From NCBI GenBank assembly GCA_036583965.1, contig JAZBQD010000026.1, positions 1,798,001 to 1,862,000 on the forward strand: 64,000 nt of DNA. Direction: 5' to 3'. The position numbers and the translations under genes are program-made. Under the pieces are notes generated by a model. It was not told the origin of the DNA. It did not search any database and saw only the letters and a program-made list of their open reading frames with translations. This DNA is from Prunella strophiata (lineage: Eukaryota > Chordata > Aves > Passeriformes > Prunellidae). Of the stretch, positions 49,425 through 64,000 are shown piece after piece (positions within the stretch are counted from its first letter, which is position 1; every line of letters begins with the position of its first letter).

Positions 49425-50949
49425 CCCTGAATTAGAAACTTGACAACCTCTTGAAACTTAGATTATTTTTGAAAATTGATCTACATAAGGTGTTTTCAGA
49501 ATAGGCAGCACAGAGCTGCAGACCCCTGCACAAAGCCAAAACCCTTCCAGACATTAGAACATATTTGTATCACAAAATCAGCTTCATTGAACCTCACACA
49601 TAACTCCTGACTTGCCTTTCTTCAACAAATGAACATATCCACATTTGCCTGATGAGGTCCACATTTCTACTTCTGAACAAAATAATGGGAACTTGCAGTG
49701 AGATGCAAATCACCTTGGGAAAAGAGTTTGCATAACCAAGAAGTATGAGGGTTTGTCCACCAGACTTATAACACATTCTCCAAACTCCATTATCCAACAA
49801 CCTCTTCCTGTGTGAAATGAGGGAATTCTGAGAGCCAACCTGACACCACTTGTTGTATGTCCTTCCTCCTGAAGAATGACTGTGTGGGGGTGATTTGTGT
49901 GGAACAAACAGGGGGAAAGGACATTGGAAAAAGACTCAGAATCTCTCAGGCCCACATTAACATTCCCTTTCCATGTTCTCCCAACAGTGCCTTTATTTGA
50001 TACTGTGCTTTGGTTTAACTCCTGGATTTCTGCTCTTTGTGTTTCATGCTCTATATAAGAACACTTCTGATTCCAAGAAAGGAAGTGATTTATGTGGACA
50101 AACATTGCCAGAGACTATCATCCTTCCACAAATCTTTCTGTTTTTATGGCATAACAGTTTCATCAAATAAACAGCATCCTAAAGAAGTACTGAAAATGAA
50201 GCTTCTATTTCTTCCTTTGAAGCCATAAAGTTTGATAAGTCATGCTGAAAAAACTCCCTGTAGTATTGACTTCTCAAACCCAACACTAAACAGACATTCT
50301 TTAAATACAGACATGGGACACAAAAAGTGTTCTTTCTAAAACAGTCTATTTTTACCCAGATGGTCATTGTTCCTGTGGGAGAGAACACATACACATTTTT
50401 TAAAAATCTGTTGACACTTCAGCTGATCTTTGACTTCAACCTATTATTTAAAAGCACAATTTGTTAAATATGAGGGTGCTATAGTAAAGTACCTTTTCCA
50501 ATTAAAAACACTTATTTTCTTGGTTTGTTAACACTTCAGACCCTTCATTATAAAGAGGTCACACAATAGGTTCATTTTACACTCAACTTCAGCAAATTAT
50601 TGTACCACCTGCTCTGGAGCTTAATGCCACATCACAATGTGTCCTTCTGGCACAATGTCCATTTAAATGTCTGTAACATTGGCTTGTTTATGAAATCAAA
50701 ACCCAGGTTGCATTAAATGGAGGTTTTTCAATTAAACACGAGACTGTGCTGAATGTGTTCCTGTTTGCCACACCTTGCCCTAACACCTGAGTGTCACCAC
50801 TGTCACATTGAATGTCACAGCTGTACATCCTTGCAGACAAGTCCAAGGGATTTATTTCACTTTCCAGCACACATTCTGCTTGTCCCTTGCTCTTTCATCC
50901 TGGTGAAATTTTCAAGACATTTTTATTGGAATAACACTGAACACATGTG

Positions 50950-51066
50950 AGCCCTGAAGTGTCCAGGGCAAGGCTGGACAGGGCTTGGAGCACCCTGGAC
51001 AGTGGAAGGTGTCCCTGCCCATGGCTTTAAGTCCCTTTCAATCCAGACCAGTCTGTGGTTTTATGA
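50950..51066 (+). mobile_element. CR1 LINE 3'-end fragment
   Basis: Recognisable phrases of the avian CR1 3' end occur in order: an aggctggacagggcttggag block, gtggaaggtgtccctgccca, and a degenerate ccctttcaatccagacca tail. The fragment is 5'-truncated, mutated and lacks coding sequence, so it is an old dead copy. It supports a bird (or other archosaur) source. Confidence 0.7.
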
Positions 51067-52343
51067 CCTTTCCCACAGACAGTTCACCAAAGCAGGCATC
51101 AAGCAAGACAGTCTCAACTGAATATTAAAGCCCACAATGCAAATGCACAGCATCAGAACTATAATTTCTTCCAGTGCTCTCAGTTACAACACTCACCTTT
51201 TTGGTTTCCACACCAGTTAAAACAAACATTCAGAATTTAACTGAGTAAAATAAAGACCAGTACCTTATTAATACACCTGTATATAACTTTATTACAGTTG
51301 TTTCAATACTTTCTTTCCATTGGTTATGAGCCTATATAAAGATGAAGATGAGTAGAAAAAACATCAGATCCTTAAGTATAGAATAATTTTCTCTTTATCA
51401 TTTTTCTAAACAGACTGTATTTTCAGTATTTGGTCAATTACTTTCTCTGCAATTTACTGCAATGTTCAACACTAAGTAAGAAAAAAGTATTTTGACAAAA
51501 ATAGGAGAACAAAATTTCATTTTATAACAATTTGCCTCTTAATTTTTTTTCTCCAGCTTAGAGTGTGATTTACCTGCAGCTCCACATAAGATGGATGTGC
51601 TGAAGTAAGAGCACGCAGCACTGATATAACTGTAGTTCATAAAATGTTACTTTCAGAGACGACAAAAATTTTCACTGTCAAGTCATCTGCATTTTGCTGC
51701 AGTCTAGAAACTCCTGAAAAACAATAAAGATGATTTATGAGGGAAGTATTTTCCTGGAAACAACAGACAGGGATGGAGACCCATTTTTACCTCATGCAGG
51801 AGGAGGTGAGCTCATTCCCTAGAGTACCTGCAGGTCAGGAATTCTGATTTGTACACAAACACTTTCTAGGAGCTACGCTAACACTAAGAAGGACCAATAC
51901 CCCCCTCATAATTTTGTTTTCCATTCTTCTATTGCAATTACAAACACCATTTGCAGTAGGTGAGTAATTAAGTTCTTACTACCTCAATAATAGCTTACGC
52001 CTGTGTGCTGATGGGGGCATTCCCCTGAAGTATTCTGAGGGAATTTTTTTCCCCAGTTTTGCTGTTCCTATGTGGATTTTCTTCCCTCTCACCACCCCAT
52101 CACGCTGCACACAACTCACTTTCCAAACCCACCAACAAACCCCAAAACTCCGGGAAAACTCCACAACCCCCGCCCTCCCTTCGCTTCACCTCAGGTACCA
52201 CGGGGAGCGACACAGCGGGCAAAAACAGGAGCGGGAGGGCGGAAAGCGCTACCCGGGATGTTTTTATTAAAACCGTCACAGAAACACAGTTGGAAAAGAG
52301 GTGAAAATAAAGGAGGATCAGCACCTGCCCCCACCTTCCCTCA

Positions 52344-53273
<930 letters not shown>

Positions 53274-56200
53274 TAAGGAAGGAGCGGGGGCAGCGTGAGG
53301 GGCCGGTGTGGCGGGGCGGTGGAGCCGGGCGGGAGAGCCGGGAGGGGTGAGGGCAGCGGGAGCACCGTGCCCCGGCCCTGACGGCCCCAGCCTCCCGCCC
53401 CGCGGGGCCGAGAGCCGCAGCCCTGCGCCCCCCTCCCCGCTCTGTGAGGGGAGCTGTGCTGTGAACGTGGGCATTTTCCGGTAGCTCGAGGAAACCCCCA
53501 GCCGTGAATGAACAGCCGGAGTTAGCTGTCGGGTGCAGAGGCTGCAGCGCAGCCCTGGCAGCCCTCCCTGGTTGCTCCTCTTTATCCAAACAATTTGTTA
53601 GATAAAAAGCAAAGTCCACGCGATGCGAGGACGAACAGCCTGTTCGAACCATCTCGCTGTGACCCTTGTGTGCCACAGCTGAGCCAGGGAGCCCCCACAC
53701 TGCACTGCAGAGGAGACTCCTGCCTGTGCTGTACTTTATCTGCCTCAAACTTAGTTGAGAGTTTGGTTTAGATTGAGTGTTTTTATCACTGGAACACAGC
53801 GTGAGCCAGAATGTTTGCTGCTCATTTAAACAGTTGAACAGAAGACGAGCAAGCTGTGTTTCCTTATATGTAATGTTTACTCGTAGGGATTTTCTTAGTA
53901 TTCCTGCTCCAGCAAGCTGAAGAATTAATAGAAGCAAGTGCATCCTTAACAAGTTGTTGGTTGTCACGTTAATTTTCATGACAGGGAGGGAGGTATTGAA
54001 ATTTATGTATTGCACAGACCCACCAAGCTGTGTTTCTTTGGCTCTGTCTTTGGATTGCATAAAACCCCCATTTCTCTCTGTAAAGAGGTGCAGTGTGATC
54101 TAAGTGCCTGCAGCAGAAGCACTGCGTGGGGAAGGCTCTCCCCTGCCATGGGCAGTGCTGTTGGACCTGTGTCCTCATGGGAGCCTGGATCAGGCTTGCA
54201 TTGAGCTGCTGCCAGTGGGGAGTTGCTCTGCTGCATCGCAGTGCATTTGCTGGTGCAGATGGGATTTCTTTGTGTCCTCACCCCAAACAGCTGCTGGCCT
54301 GACTAAAGGAGAGGTGGAACACAAGCAAGATGCTCAGAATACCAAGTACCCGTCTTAGGAGTTACCCTGACTTGAGGTGCTGAACTGGAAAAAAACATTA
54401 CACACTCATCTGCTTTGCTTTCTGTGATGCTTTTGTGTTAGTGATGTTACTTACAGTTCCTTCTTGGCTCCAGCACCTTTTTGGGATGGGTAGGAGCATC
54501 TCCAAGAACTAGGGATGCCTACATGAAAAAAGAGCATTCTTGTCAGTGAAGTGGAAATCCTTAGCTAACTACATGAGCTGAATCCCCATCTAACTTATTT
54601 TCCCTTTCTCCCACCCCTCTCGGCTTTCTTCCTGTAACAGGACCTACCTGCATGGTAGGAGGCAGCTTTTATCAGCTCCTGCTGTATTTTTAAATCTCCT
54701 TATACTGATAAAAACAGTTCCTGGATGTTACCAGTAAAATGCAAGTAAACCCTGGATACTGGAGTACATAATCCTAACCTCCTGTTAAATGGGAGCTGGT
54801 TTGCTTCCCAAAGAGTTTGTGTGTTGGAGCTCTGTCACTTTCTGATCACACAGAGGCTGCTGCTTTTGAAATCAGTTGGCTGCAGAAGCAGCCTGCTCCA
54901 GTTACTGAAGGGAGAGACGTCATCCAGGAGAACCTGGGTTTGTCTGCTGAACCTGTCTGGAGTACTGCTAATGAAAATGTCTGTCCTGACAAGTCAGACA
55001 TTATTAAAAAAAGAAAATAAGTTTTCTTTATAAAGCCATTGTTCTTCTTGGAGTTTTGTTTCAGATGTCTCCTGTTTCTCAACTGACACTGGCCTTCTTG
55101 AATAGAGAAGGGATAATTCTCAAATTCCAGGGTCATCTGCTTCAGCTTTTCAAGTCCAGTTCTCTTATGAAACTCCCAAGTTGGTAGATTCAAACACTTA
55201 GTTTCTTGCAAGAGACTTTTTATTCTTATGACCTTGTGAGTGAGCTGCTCACTCTAACAGAGTAACTATTCTGCAGTATCCAACAGTACTAAATATAAAT
55301 TCCAAGAGTTTTCTGAGGGTATTTAGCAGGATCTTGCTTTTCCCACTTTGCTTTTATTAGCCCTTTTATTACCCCTGTGCATGGTAAGAGTGACCATGTG
55401 AAGTGTATTTGTTTCATTTGAGTCAGAGAGGATGTGTGTAAAAATGGTTGGCAAAATCTATGTTCATCTTGTCCAGGATTCTTTGAAGAAATTCTGTCAT
55501 ATTTATTGTCTTTGAAAGCTTTTGAATTTTAGCACAGATAAATGAACTAGGTCCTAGTAAATGCCTTTTCTTCTGCAATTCCATTTTGATGAGTTATAAA
55601 CACCTTGTCTGCTGTTTCTCCCATAGTCAGTGCTGACTGATTGGTGTATCCAAGTATGCTCCACACAGACATTTGTAGTGAAGACTGAGTCATGCCTAGC
55701 AAAGCAAAGGCAATAACTTCCAAAAACAGAGCAGTAAGCAAACTGTAACTTGGTTATAGGGTTGTATTTATCTGCTACAATTTTTCCATATCATTAAGTC
55801 TTTTTGGATGGATGGTAATGAGGTAATGAAATAGCAATTAAATATATTTTTGCCATTAGTTTCCAGCTTCCTGCTGAAGTCTGCAAACCTCCTCCTAGTC
55901 TTGGCTAGAAGTTAGCTTTTGGTGTTCTGTCCTGTTTTCTGCAGGAGTGCCCCAGGGACCCACAGTCCAGGTGCTGATGAAAAGTTTATTTTCATCAGCT
56001 GGGGAAGGGAGGGAAGACACAGTTGAGATAACATTTGAGTATTATCTGGTATTGTTCCACCTTCCACATATTTAAAATAGCAAATGACCTCAGCCTTCCA
56101 CTCATTACCAAAAGACTTCATTTTCCAAAACATCATCCATGGGTAAGGATTCTTGGATAGTTCTGTTGGACTTCACAGGAAAATGTTCTGAACTGGGGAA

Positions 56201-58094
56201 TGTTAAATGTTCAAGAAGATTTCAGCTCAGGGCTCTTGAGGAATGTCATCTTTACCCTCTAGTGTTGGCCAAAGCTCAGCTGATAGCTCATAAAGAGTGG
56301 TGTGGGATCTGAGCTCCACTCTTGCAGAGAGGTTAAACATAACCTGGATTAGATGTGGGGAAAGGAGCTGTGCTCCAAGGGGGTTGGAGAGCTTCACTAA
56401 ACAGGTTTAACTTGTGCAGTCTAGTAAGGCTGATTACTATCTATAAATACAGGAGTGGGAGAACTGAGAATGAGGTGAGGTTTAAGTCAAACAAAATAAA
56501 AAGGCAAAGCACCTTGAAATATTTCTCTTCTACATGTAAGAAAGTATTTCCAAACTCTTCCTGTTTCAGTTCTGGGGACAGAAAACCTGAGCTCCAGCTT
56601 TGTGAACTAATAAACATTATCTTGTGGTACCTGTTACAGGTGAAGTTTGCAACTGGTGGTTCAAGATGTTCATTTCAGCCTTTAACTGAGGGATTGATGC
56701 ATTTGTCTTAATATAGCTCCCTAGGACAAGCTGTGTTCTCAGCACTGCATATGGGGGAAAATGAGGTGATGGGATTTGCCTGATGCCATCCATGAAAACA
56801 GGGAAAGAGGGCCAGAACTGCAAGTGAGGTCATCCTGGTTCTGTTGCAGCCTCTAGGAAACAGTGCCTGGCTCTCAGAGGTACTTGTCATGCAGTGAGAA
56901 AAGTGCAACCAAAGGATGTGGGTGACTGATCTGAATTTCTAAATGTTACACTTTGGGCAGCTTGCACTGAGGAGCCACAGAACTGGCCCAGAAATAAATC
57001 ACCAACTGCTGTTTTAAATGACTTAAAGGACAGCTACTGGAATTGATGTTATTGTGATTTTTAAATGTACTGAATTTTAGAAGATTTCATAGGCCTGCTC
57101 ATGCTAGATCACTAGTCTAGTGTAGGAAGTCTAATTAAGTCAATTACCTCTTGATCAATACTTTAGATTTTAACTTCTTTACATGAAAGATTCTAATAGC
57201 ACTTCAGTACTTTCACAGAGTTGCCTGTGAAGCTGTACAACTGTATAACATCCTGCTTCAATCTTTTTATTTTATTTGGCTGTTGAGTCACCCCTCTGCT
57301 CCATCTAACAGGAGTTTAATGTTTCTAAGCCCTATAGTAAGTAATCACAGAATAGTCTGTAAAACTTCCAGAGATATTTTAGTAAAACTGTGCTAAAGGC
57401 CATCAGTGATTCTGACTAAATATAGTATTTAAAGTATAGTTAAAACATAAAGTTATGTTCTTTAGCCACTCACTGGTGTCAGTGTGAGAGATGCCTTTCT
57501 GTAACTCAGGTTTCCTGGATGTGCTGCAACTGAAGGGAGTGTTTTGGCAACTAATAAAAATTTGGGGTTTTAATATGTTTCATGACAGCAGCTTTGAAAT
57601 GTAACCCAAAACATATTGTGATTCCTAATCAGAGTTCTTAATCAAAAAGCACTAATTTATCTTGTTCTTTATGGAAATTGGGGTGCAATGGGAATTTTCA
57701 TGAGTATATTTGATCAGTGAGATAAAAGACACTACCTGTGGCTTAGGAGGTGTTTGAACTCTGAATTGTTGAAGGTCAGAGGAGGGTTCTGAGGCACAGC
57801 TGGTATGTTTGCTCTTTTTAAAAATTTCTTTTGCTGTTTCCTAAGCTGCTGCTCCTGGCCACTGTAAGAATCAGTGTTGTGGACAAGATGGACCTTTGGC
57901 ATGATTTAGTGGAATTAGTCTGTTAGATAGGTAGAGTAAATAATTCTTGAATTTTCCAGTAGTTCTTTTATTATGTTTTCTGATTGCTCCTGCTTGTGAT
58001 CACTCCAGGTTGTTCCATTGCTGATTGCACTGAAAAGTCTGTGTTGTTCCTCAAAGCAAGCTTGTGAATGTACTTTATAATTTTAGGTGGTTTG

Positions 58095-58117
58095 TTTTTT
58101 TTTTTTTTTTTTTTTTT
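58095..58117 (+). repeat. Poly(T) run of 23
   Basis: Simple T homopolymer in CHIC1 intron 1, with no recognisable transposon attached. Confidence 0.8.
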
Positions 58118-58590
58118 AAGACTGAAAAGACTACTTCATTGCTCTCCAAGCTTCCTTAAAACTAAATATATAACATTACAAAACCTGGAAGATTTCAGCT
58201 TGAAAAGGTACAAAGATGTGGAGGTTGACTTGCCAGATTACAGAGAATGGAAATGTGCTATATTAGTAACCTTTGTGCTTGCCTAAAATCTTACTGGTTT
58301 TACTGTTTGGGGGTTTTTGTAACATTTTACATGACTGCTGCTCTTTACCAGAGGCTATAACTTAAATTATTCATGGAAGGACTGGATTGAACTTCACCAG
58401 TGTTGTTGCCAAACATTTCAGTTACTGGATTTCTAGAGCCAGCACAAGTTCTTCTGTCCTGCCTCTCTCTTCTTTAAGGCTGTTTTGAGTTTTTGTTACT
58501 TGGGAACAATTTCCACTGTCAGTTTTGGGTATCTGGGGTGTTACACAGTGCACAGGAGTGTGTATGTGTGATCTAATGATGGGCACTGAT

Positions 58591-58653
58591 GTCCAGGGAA
58601 AGGAGTTGGAACCTTTAAGGTCCCTTCCAACCCAAACCATTCCACAATTCTGT
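58591..58653 (+). mobile_element. CR1 LINE 3'-end fragment
   Basis: Contains GGTCCCTTCCAACCCAAACC followed by ATTC-type tail units, the hallmark avian CR1 3' end. Only about 60 bp remain, so it is a short, inactive relic in the sense orientation within CHIC1 intron 1. Confidence 0.8.
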
Positions 58654-59606
58654 AATATTTCAGCCATACTGGTATTGGTACCAGGGACCAGTTTGGAGTA
58701 TGGCAGGTGTCAGTTTGACTCAAAGCAAAGTTTATTTCTTCAATAACTCCTACAATACCAAATGTATTTGTGCTCTTCTTTTTGGCAGTGATTCTTTCAG
58801 GTATTTTGATTTTTTTGGACACATATACTCAGGAGATAGTTTAGCAGAGCTGATTTGATGTACAATATATTTAACTTTCATCAAACATACAGATTGTAGC
58901 TGAGGGCCAGCTGCTGCTGTATTGTGTTAAATTACTGAATTTTAAAGGTTCAGGAGTTTTGGAATAAGTGGTAACAGGTTTACAAGCCAAATCCAGCTCC
59001 CTGGAGCTTTCACTGGTTATAATGAAAACCTTTTGCTCAAACCCCAAAACACTTCAGTGAAGAGTAGTCACAGTGGTACCCAAAACTTAATTTTCTTGAA
59101 CTTCTTAGTTGTTGTGAAACTATCCTTTGTGTAGGCTCTCATGATGTGCCTTAACTGAGCCCAAAGGAAGTTTTTAAAACCACATGGCTGTAAATTTCTA
59201 AGATGATGATGAATGGGTTCCTTAAAACAAACTTCATCTGTTGCATGTGGAGCAGTTGCATGTGTAAGAAAGTAAAAGGATTGTTGAACCTGGGATTTCA
59301 TAGCTGGAGGGCTTTTTCTTACAGAAATCAAAGATTGAAACTTGCTGCCATCCAATTGGAAAAGAATTTTTGCACTTCTGGAGGTACTGAAGTAAGGCAC
59401 CAAGCTGTGTTTGTCTGGAAATGACTGAATGGTGCACGAGACCTTGTATTAATTTAGACCAAAGCTGGTGAAATAATGCAAATGTAAGGGCAAAAGAAAT
59501 TAATAGTGGTTTATTTTTAAAGTAAAAACTCTTATTACATTTTTTAATTAAGGGAAACAAAGTAAGTTAGGTGGAATATATTTTGTTTGTCTCTTTTGTT
59601 TTCAAG

Positions 59607-59661
59607 GTTTGGCTTGAGCAACAAGTTTGATACAGAATTTCCTTCTGTTCTGACAGGGAAG
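59607..59661 (+). CDS. CHIC1: CHIC1, exon 2
   Basis: A 55-nt exon, too short to stand out as an open frame alone. After TTTTCAAG it completes valine 57 and encodes FGLSNKFDTEFPSVLTGK, which matches human CHIC1 directly after RGAGHITV. The donor GGTAAGTG follows in phase 0. Together exons 1 and 2 give 75 codons. The cysteine-rich hydrophobic part should follow downstream. Confidence 0.93.
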
Positions 59662-62600
59662 GTAAGTGTGAGATTAAACTGTTCTTTTCAATGGGAGGAG
59701 CCAGTGCATCCAGTGGTTTCTGTGTTGGATACCTGAGCATGAACCCACTAAGAACTGTTCCCTGTGGCCTGTGTGACCCAGCTGCTCACTGCCCAGCCCC
59801 TCAGTGTAGCTGGAAACAAGAAGGATTTGCAGTGATTGTTATCATTATTGACATTCCAAACTCAGCAAAGCTCACCGTGGATCCGACTGTTTCCATGCAG
59901 ACATGAAAGCAACATCACTTACCTTTGCTTTTTAAATACCTGGAGTTTGTACTCCCTCCTGGATGAATTAAATCAGTACAAATACTAGACCTTTCTTTTG
60001 AGTAGGCCTGACAAGCCTTCAGTTTGTTTAGACAAATCTCTGGAAGTGAATCTGTTTTATCTGAAGCTTTACAGAACAAAACATAGTGTTAAAGTGTACC
60101 AATTAAGTAGGTTTTTAGTACATTTTCACAAATACCATTTAGTTCTGAAAATCAGTGGTGACAAGTGTCTTGCTTTCTCTGGAGTCTTGTCATCTTACTT
60201 AATGCAAGTGTAAGAAACTAATTTGTAACTATTAATTCAGTCTTCACTAAATTCTTAATTTTAAATTATTTTTGTAATTGTATCTTTTTAATCTTTTAAT
60301 TGCTTAATTCATTTTCTCTTGATTTTTTTTCTTCCTGCTGTTTCACTCTAGAGCTTTGTTTTTGCTGCAATTTATATCCCCCTTGTATATCTTTTCCAGA
60401 ATTTGGGAAGAAAAGAGTTTATTTGGCTCTTTCTACTTTGTCTCATGTCATCCCATAGAGCTGCACTCCCTCTGCAGCCCCTTGCAGAGGTTGAGTCATA
60501 CCAACAATCCACCAAACACAGCTGGCTGGTTGCTTTTGCTTCTGCCAGATCCATCTGGGCTTTCTCCTACTGCATTTTCCCACCAGAGTACAATGAATTA
60601 AAACCCTTGTGTTGGGGTTGTCCAGCTGTTCTGACAGCAGTACCCCTGAAAAGCAGGTTCTGCTTGGAGTTTTTGGGTGCTGAAAATCAGCCTGGGAATT
60701 TTAGGATCTCACTGAGCTCAGAAAGACAAATCCTACTGATTCCAGTATGAGGGCTGCTGACAACACTTTGCATTTCACCACCTTATCTGAGGCTTATTCT
60801 TTTCTGGGAAGCTCTTTCTGATCACTGAATAGCCACAGTACATTTTGGAAAAAGCAATTTTTATGTACTTTTGCTCAAGTTGTAGTTTATTATAAATAAG
60901 CCTGTGGAAAATCCCAGGCAAGAAACACTACAACTAAATTTAATTATATCATTTAATCTCTTTCTGTCTCTCTAAAATATATTTGGGTTATTAAAAAAAC
61001 CAACCTGCAACCAGGTCTACACTTTTTAATACCAGCATCAATGGCTGTCACATTTTCCACTTGATTGTCCTCCTGTTGTTAAATAGACAGTGACCAAAAG
61101 CTTAATTTAAAGTTCACTTGAGTGCTTGGACTTAATTTAGCAAAGACAGAAAAGAGGAAATTCTTCTATTGGCATTTACCCTTCTTGTTCTGTCGGTGTA
61201 TTCAGTGCTGCAGGAGTGGCATGGGCAGGGATTTGCTGTATATAGGGATGCTCCTCTGCTGAGAATCTTGATATTCTGTTATCTTGTGGATTTGAGGGGC
61301 TTTCTGAGCAAGGAAATGAATTCCCTTTTGTCAGGGGAGAACACAAATCAAACAAGATAGTAAACACATTTTTCTTCCTGCCTGCCACCACTGCCATGAA
61401 AGACATTAAAAACCACAGTTGTGGGTCTTTCAGTTTTTAATACTTCAGTCAATTGCAAGAAATAAAGAATCTGCTTCTTCCTCTGGTTGAGGCAGTCAAT
61501 CATCTTAATCCCTATTGAAATGAAAATTCAGTCATTTTTTCCAGTTAGAAGTTTTTCTTCAAATACCCTTTTAAATAATTCACAATAATCAGTATTGTAG
61601 TCAACTGAGACCCCACTTTAACATCCTCTGTTGTTAAAATGTAATTTTTTTGCTTTTTATAAAATCAAAATTTATGAATAACAGTGACTGTTTATATTTA
61701 CAAATTGGGATTAAAGTCTTTACTCTGAACTTGCATTGGTCCTCAGCTACTCTAAGACAGTGTCATAGTTTATTCATATTGCCTGTGTAACATTAAGTTG
61801 AATGGCTTTGCTGTCCCCTGGGAATTGATATTAATAATAAATCCCATCTGCTAATGGAGTGGAAGAGATGAAGCCATTAGATGGGCCTGATGGAGTTCTC
61901 AGTGGTACTGGTTTTCTTTTGAATAAATACAGATGTAAAAGATGTAGGTTTTTAAAGCAGGAAGAAAATCCTAGTTAGAGAAAACTCTGTGGCTACACCT
62001 TTCTCCCAGAAGCACAAACTTTTGGGATTTATGACACATTCTTGTGTTAGTAATTTCCTTCAACTTCCTGCTCTCAGTTTGCCCATGCACATAATGATGG
62101 CAGCAAACCTGATTTTCTTTTTCTGGAATCCTCCTTCACCCGTTTTCCCAGTCTCCAGTTTTTACAGAGCCTGCATAGCTGTTGTAGGTTAGCCTAGAGC
62201 TACATGCTTGTAATTACATCTTCAGTGTTTAATTGAGACCTCATTTGTTGCTCTCCTTGGGAGAGGTGAATGTGTACATTTGAGGGTAAAGCATAGACAA
62301 TAAAATAATAAAGGAAAAGAAAATCCCAGGTACATCAGATGTTTGGTGTAGCTAATTCAGCTGGATTAATATTTGTCTTGCAGGATGAGACAGAAACTCA
62401 CCTGGTTTGTAAATCCCAAGCCAGGCTTCTTTTCAGAGGAACATTACAAGAAAAGATTTGACTACACTTAATAGAGAGGCAATATTTAACTTTTAATAAT
62501 GTAATTGGACCTTGGCCTAAATTGGAATGCTGGTTAAATTTAAATTCTGCGTGCTACAGGTTTACAGGATTATTAATTCCTATTAAATAAGCTTTTAACA

Positions 62601-64000
62601 AAATGTCCTCTGTAATATGGAGCACAATAGCAGCCACTGCTCCAGGTGACCAGAAGATGATGGAGGCGGTGATCCTGAAGGGGAAAAGTGGAATTTCCTG
62701 CTCTGATCTTGGAACAAAAGGGGTCCTGCCCAGAGAGGAGTGTGCAGTGCAGGGCAGGGTGAGCCATAAAGTGAGGGCTGGGCATTGTGGTGCTGTGTGA
62801 TTGATAGGGCTGCTGATCATGATGATTGAAGGAGAAAGCTCAGGCCTGCTGGGCCTTGCTGGCTCCCTTCCTGTGTTTGGAGATCCTCTGCATCCTGTTG
62901 TAAAATATTATGACACCCCCTCCTTTCCTTTTATGTTTTTTTTTGTTTTGTTTTTTCCCTCCTAAAAGGAGCTAATGTCCCTTCCCAAGGTGTACAGCAC
63001 AGCCAGGAGCAAAGTGCTTATCTCGTTCTTTTCAAGAGCCAGACACAAACTCTCCAAGAGATTTCAGAATTACTCAAAACTGAGCTTTCTTAAGGGACCT
63101 GTCTTTGTGCAGGAGGAGCTGTTAATTCTGTTGTTTGAAATTCATCAGCCCCTTCACATATACCTTTCAAAAGCTGTACCTGCAAGAAGGCAAGAGTTAA
63201 AATTTTGTCAGAAAATCAACAGTTCTGTGGTGACTTTCATTTGGATTCCCTTTCATTATTAGATTAGAACAATTATTTACAGGTATTTTGTTCTTAATCA
63301 CTGTGTAACAATGCTTAACTGTCACTGAGCTGTAAACTGAGCAACAAAATTATGATTTCTTCTGTTTATCACAACATGAGGCTTATCTTGATCTCCAGTT
63401 CCTTTAGTCTCAGATGAAGATGTGTCATTAGTGACAGAAATATTTGTTGTGATTCCATTTCCTAAAGGCAGAAACAATCCAATAGCTGGGGTTAGTCAAA
63501 AGCATCTTAAGTAATTTCATCTCATGTTGTAGCCAAGAGATTCACCTTTATATGAAAATATTTGGTGACTTGGCAGGTAGTGGTGCTTTCATAATATTAA
63601 GGTAAACATCAGACCAAAACTCCTGAAATGGGAATTTTCTGTTGCTTAATGGCATCCAAAGTTGGTTTCTGGTTTAGCCATTTGCTCTGCAGGAATGAGA
63701 TTACTTCAGCTTTCATCTTAAAATGTAGGAACATGTTACCCTGATGTGAACAGTCCCTAAAAATTATTATCACAGGAAAAGGGAATCTCCATGGGCTTTC
63801 TTTTTAGGTCCCAAATTTTTCTGCCAGCTGTGATCTGGGAATCTGGTTGAGTTCTCTTTGTTTTGGATGTTACCACTGATAAGGGTTATTCTTGTTAAAC
63901 TAAATTCTGGGCTGTGCCATTCCATTGTCTTTGGCAAGTTTGTTCAGCTGGATTTGGAGGTTGGGCTGTGTTGTTGTCAAGGTCCAGTAAACTTTGTGTC
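59662..64000 (+). other. CHIC1: CHIC1 intron 2, 5' part (runs off the window)
   Basis: Starts GTAAGTG. I looked for the next CHIC1 exon, whose protein should include a segment like KTSIGRVNACLKKAL, and did not find it before the window ends, so the gene continues beyond 64000. AT-rich stretches at about 61840-61910 and 62440-62620 look like possible conserved noncoding elements. A T-rich tract lies at about 62936-62960. Confidence 0.75.

Larger units (their letters stand above)
45060..52139. other. Noncoding DNA between CDX4 copy 2 and CHIC1
   Basis: About 7 kb, AT-rich, with a CAAA microsatellite and one CR1 3' fragment listed separately. Frames on both strands are short and resemble nothing known. 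No divergent gene sharing the CHIC1 promoter can be recognised on the - strand. Confidence 0.65.

Noticed and set aside
56253..56266. Second CTCF-like motif in CHIC1 intron 1
   Set aside because: It has two mismatches at important core positions, too weak to list beside the perfect match at 9072-9085.

Overview
The window looks like bird genomic DNA. It holds spliced vertebrate genes with GT-AG introns, a compact AT-rich background, two 3'-end fragments of CR1 LINEs of the avian type, and the CDX4-CHIC1 gene pair in the order and orientation known from other vertebrates. This pair lies beside the eutherian X-inactivation centre; in birds the equivalent region is autosomal. The species cannot be named from sequence alone. 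A bird, probably a passerine, is the best guess.

All recognised genes are on the + strand. Positions 1-13,680 are noncoding, with one strong CTCF-type motif near 9,080. Positions 13,686-27,930 hold a complete three-exon caudal-type homeobox gene, CDX4 copy 1: exons 13996-14443, 24019-24164 and 27351-27605, 282 codons. After about 8 kb of noncoding DNA, a second complete CDX4 gene occupies 36,112-45,050, copy 2: exons 36392-36830, 41780-41925 and 44406-44612, 263 codons. Both encode the start motif MYVS, the YEWM hexapeptide, a full caudal homeodomain and a CDX4-class tail. About 7 kb of noncoding DNA then leads to a CpG-island promoter with a tandem repeat and the first two exons of CHIC1 (53103-53272 and 59607-59661). 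The rest of CHIC1 lies beyond the window.

The main discovery is the tandem CDX4 duplication and its patchwork of similarity. Exon 2 differs at about 21 of 146 bases between copies, and the tails are strongly diverged, so the duplication is old. Yet 368 aligned bases of exon 1 differ at only one base plus two alanine codons, and a 223-bp block in intron 1 is identical base for base. These islands have sharp edges. They imply separate recent gene-conversion tracts in the exon, and either conversion or extreme constraint in the intron block. The proximal promoters, an upstream ATG exactly 35 nt before the start codon, and a second intron element are also recognisably paired but have diverged. 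The two genes may therefore share part of their regulation and protein while differing in homeodomain and tail.

CDX4 proteins are nuclear transcription factors that act with CDX1 and CDX2 on Hox genes and posterior development. CHIC1 is a membrane-associated cysteine-rich protein with no known functional link to CDX4; the neighbourhood is one of synteny, not of pathway.
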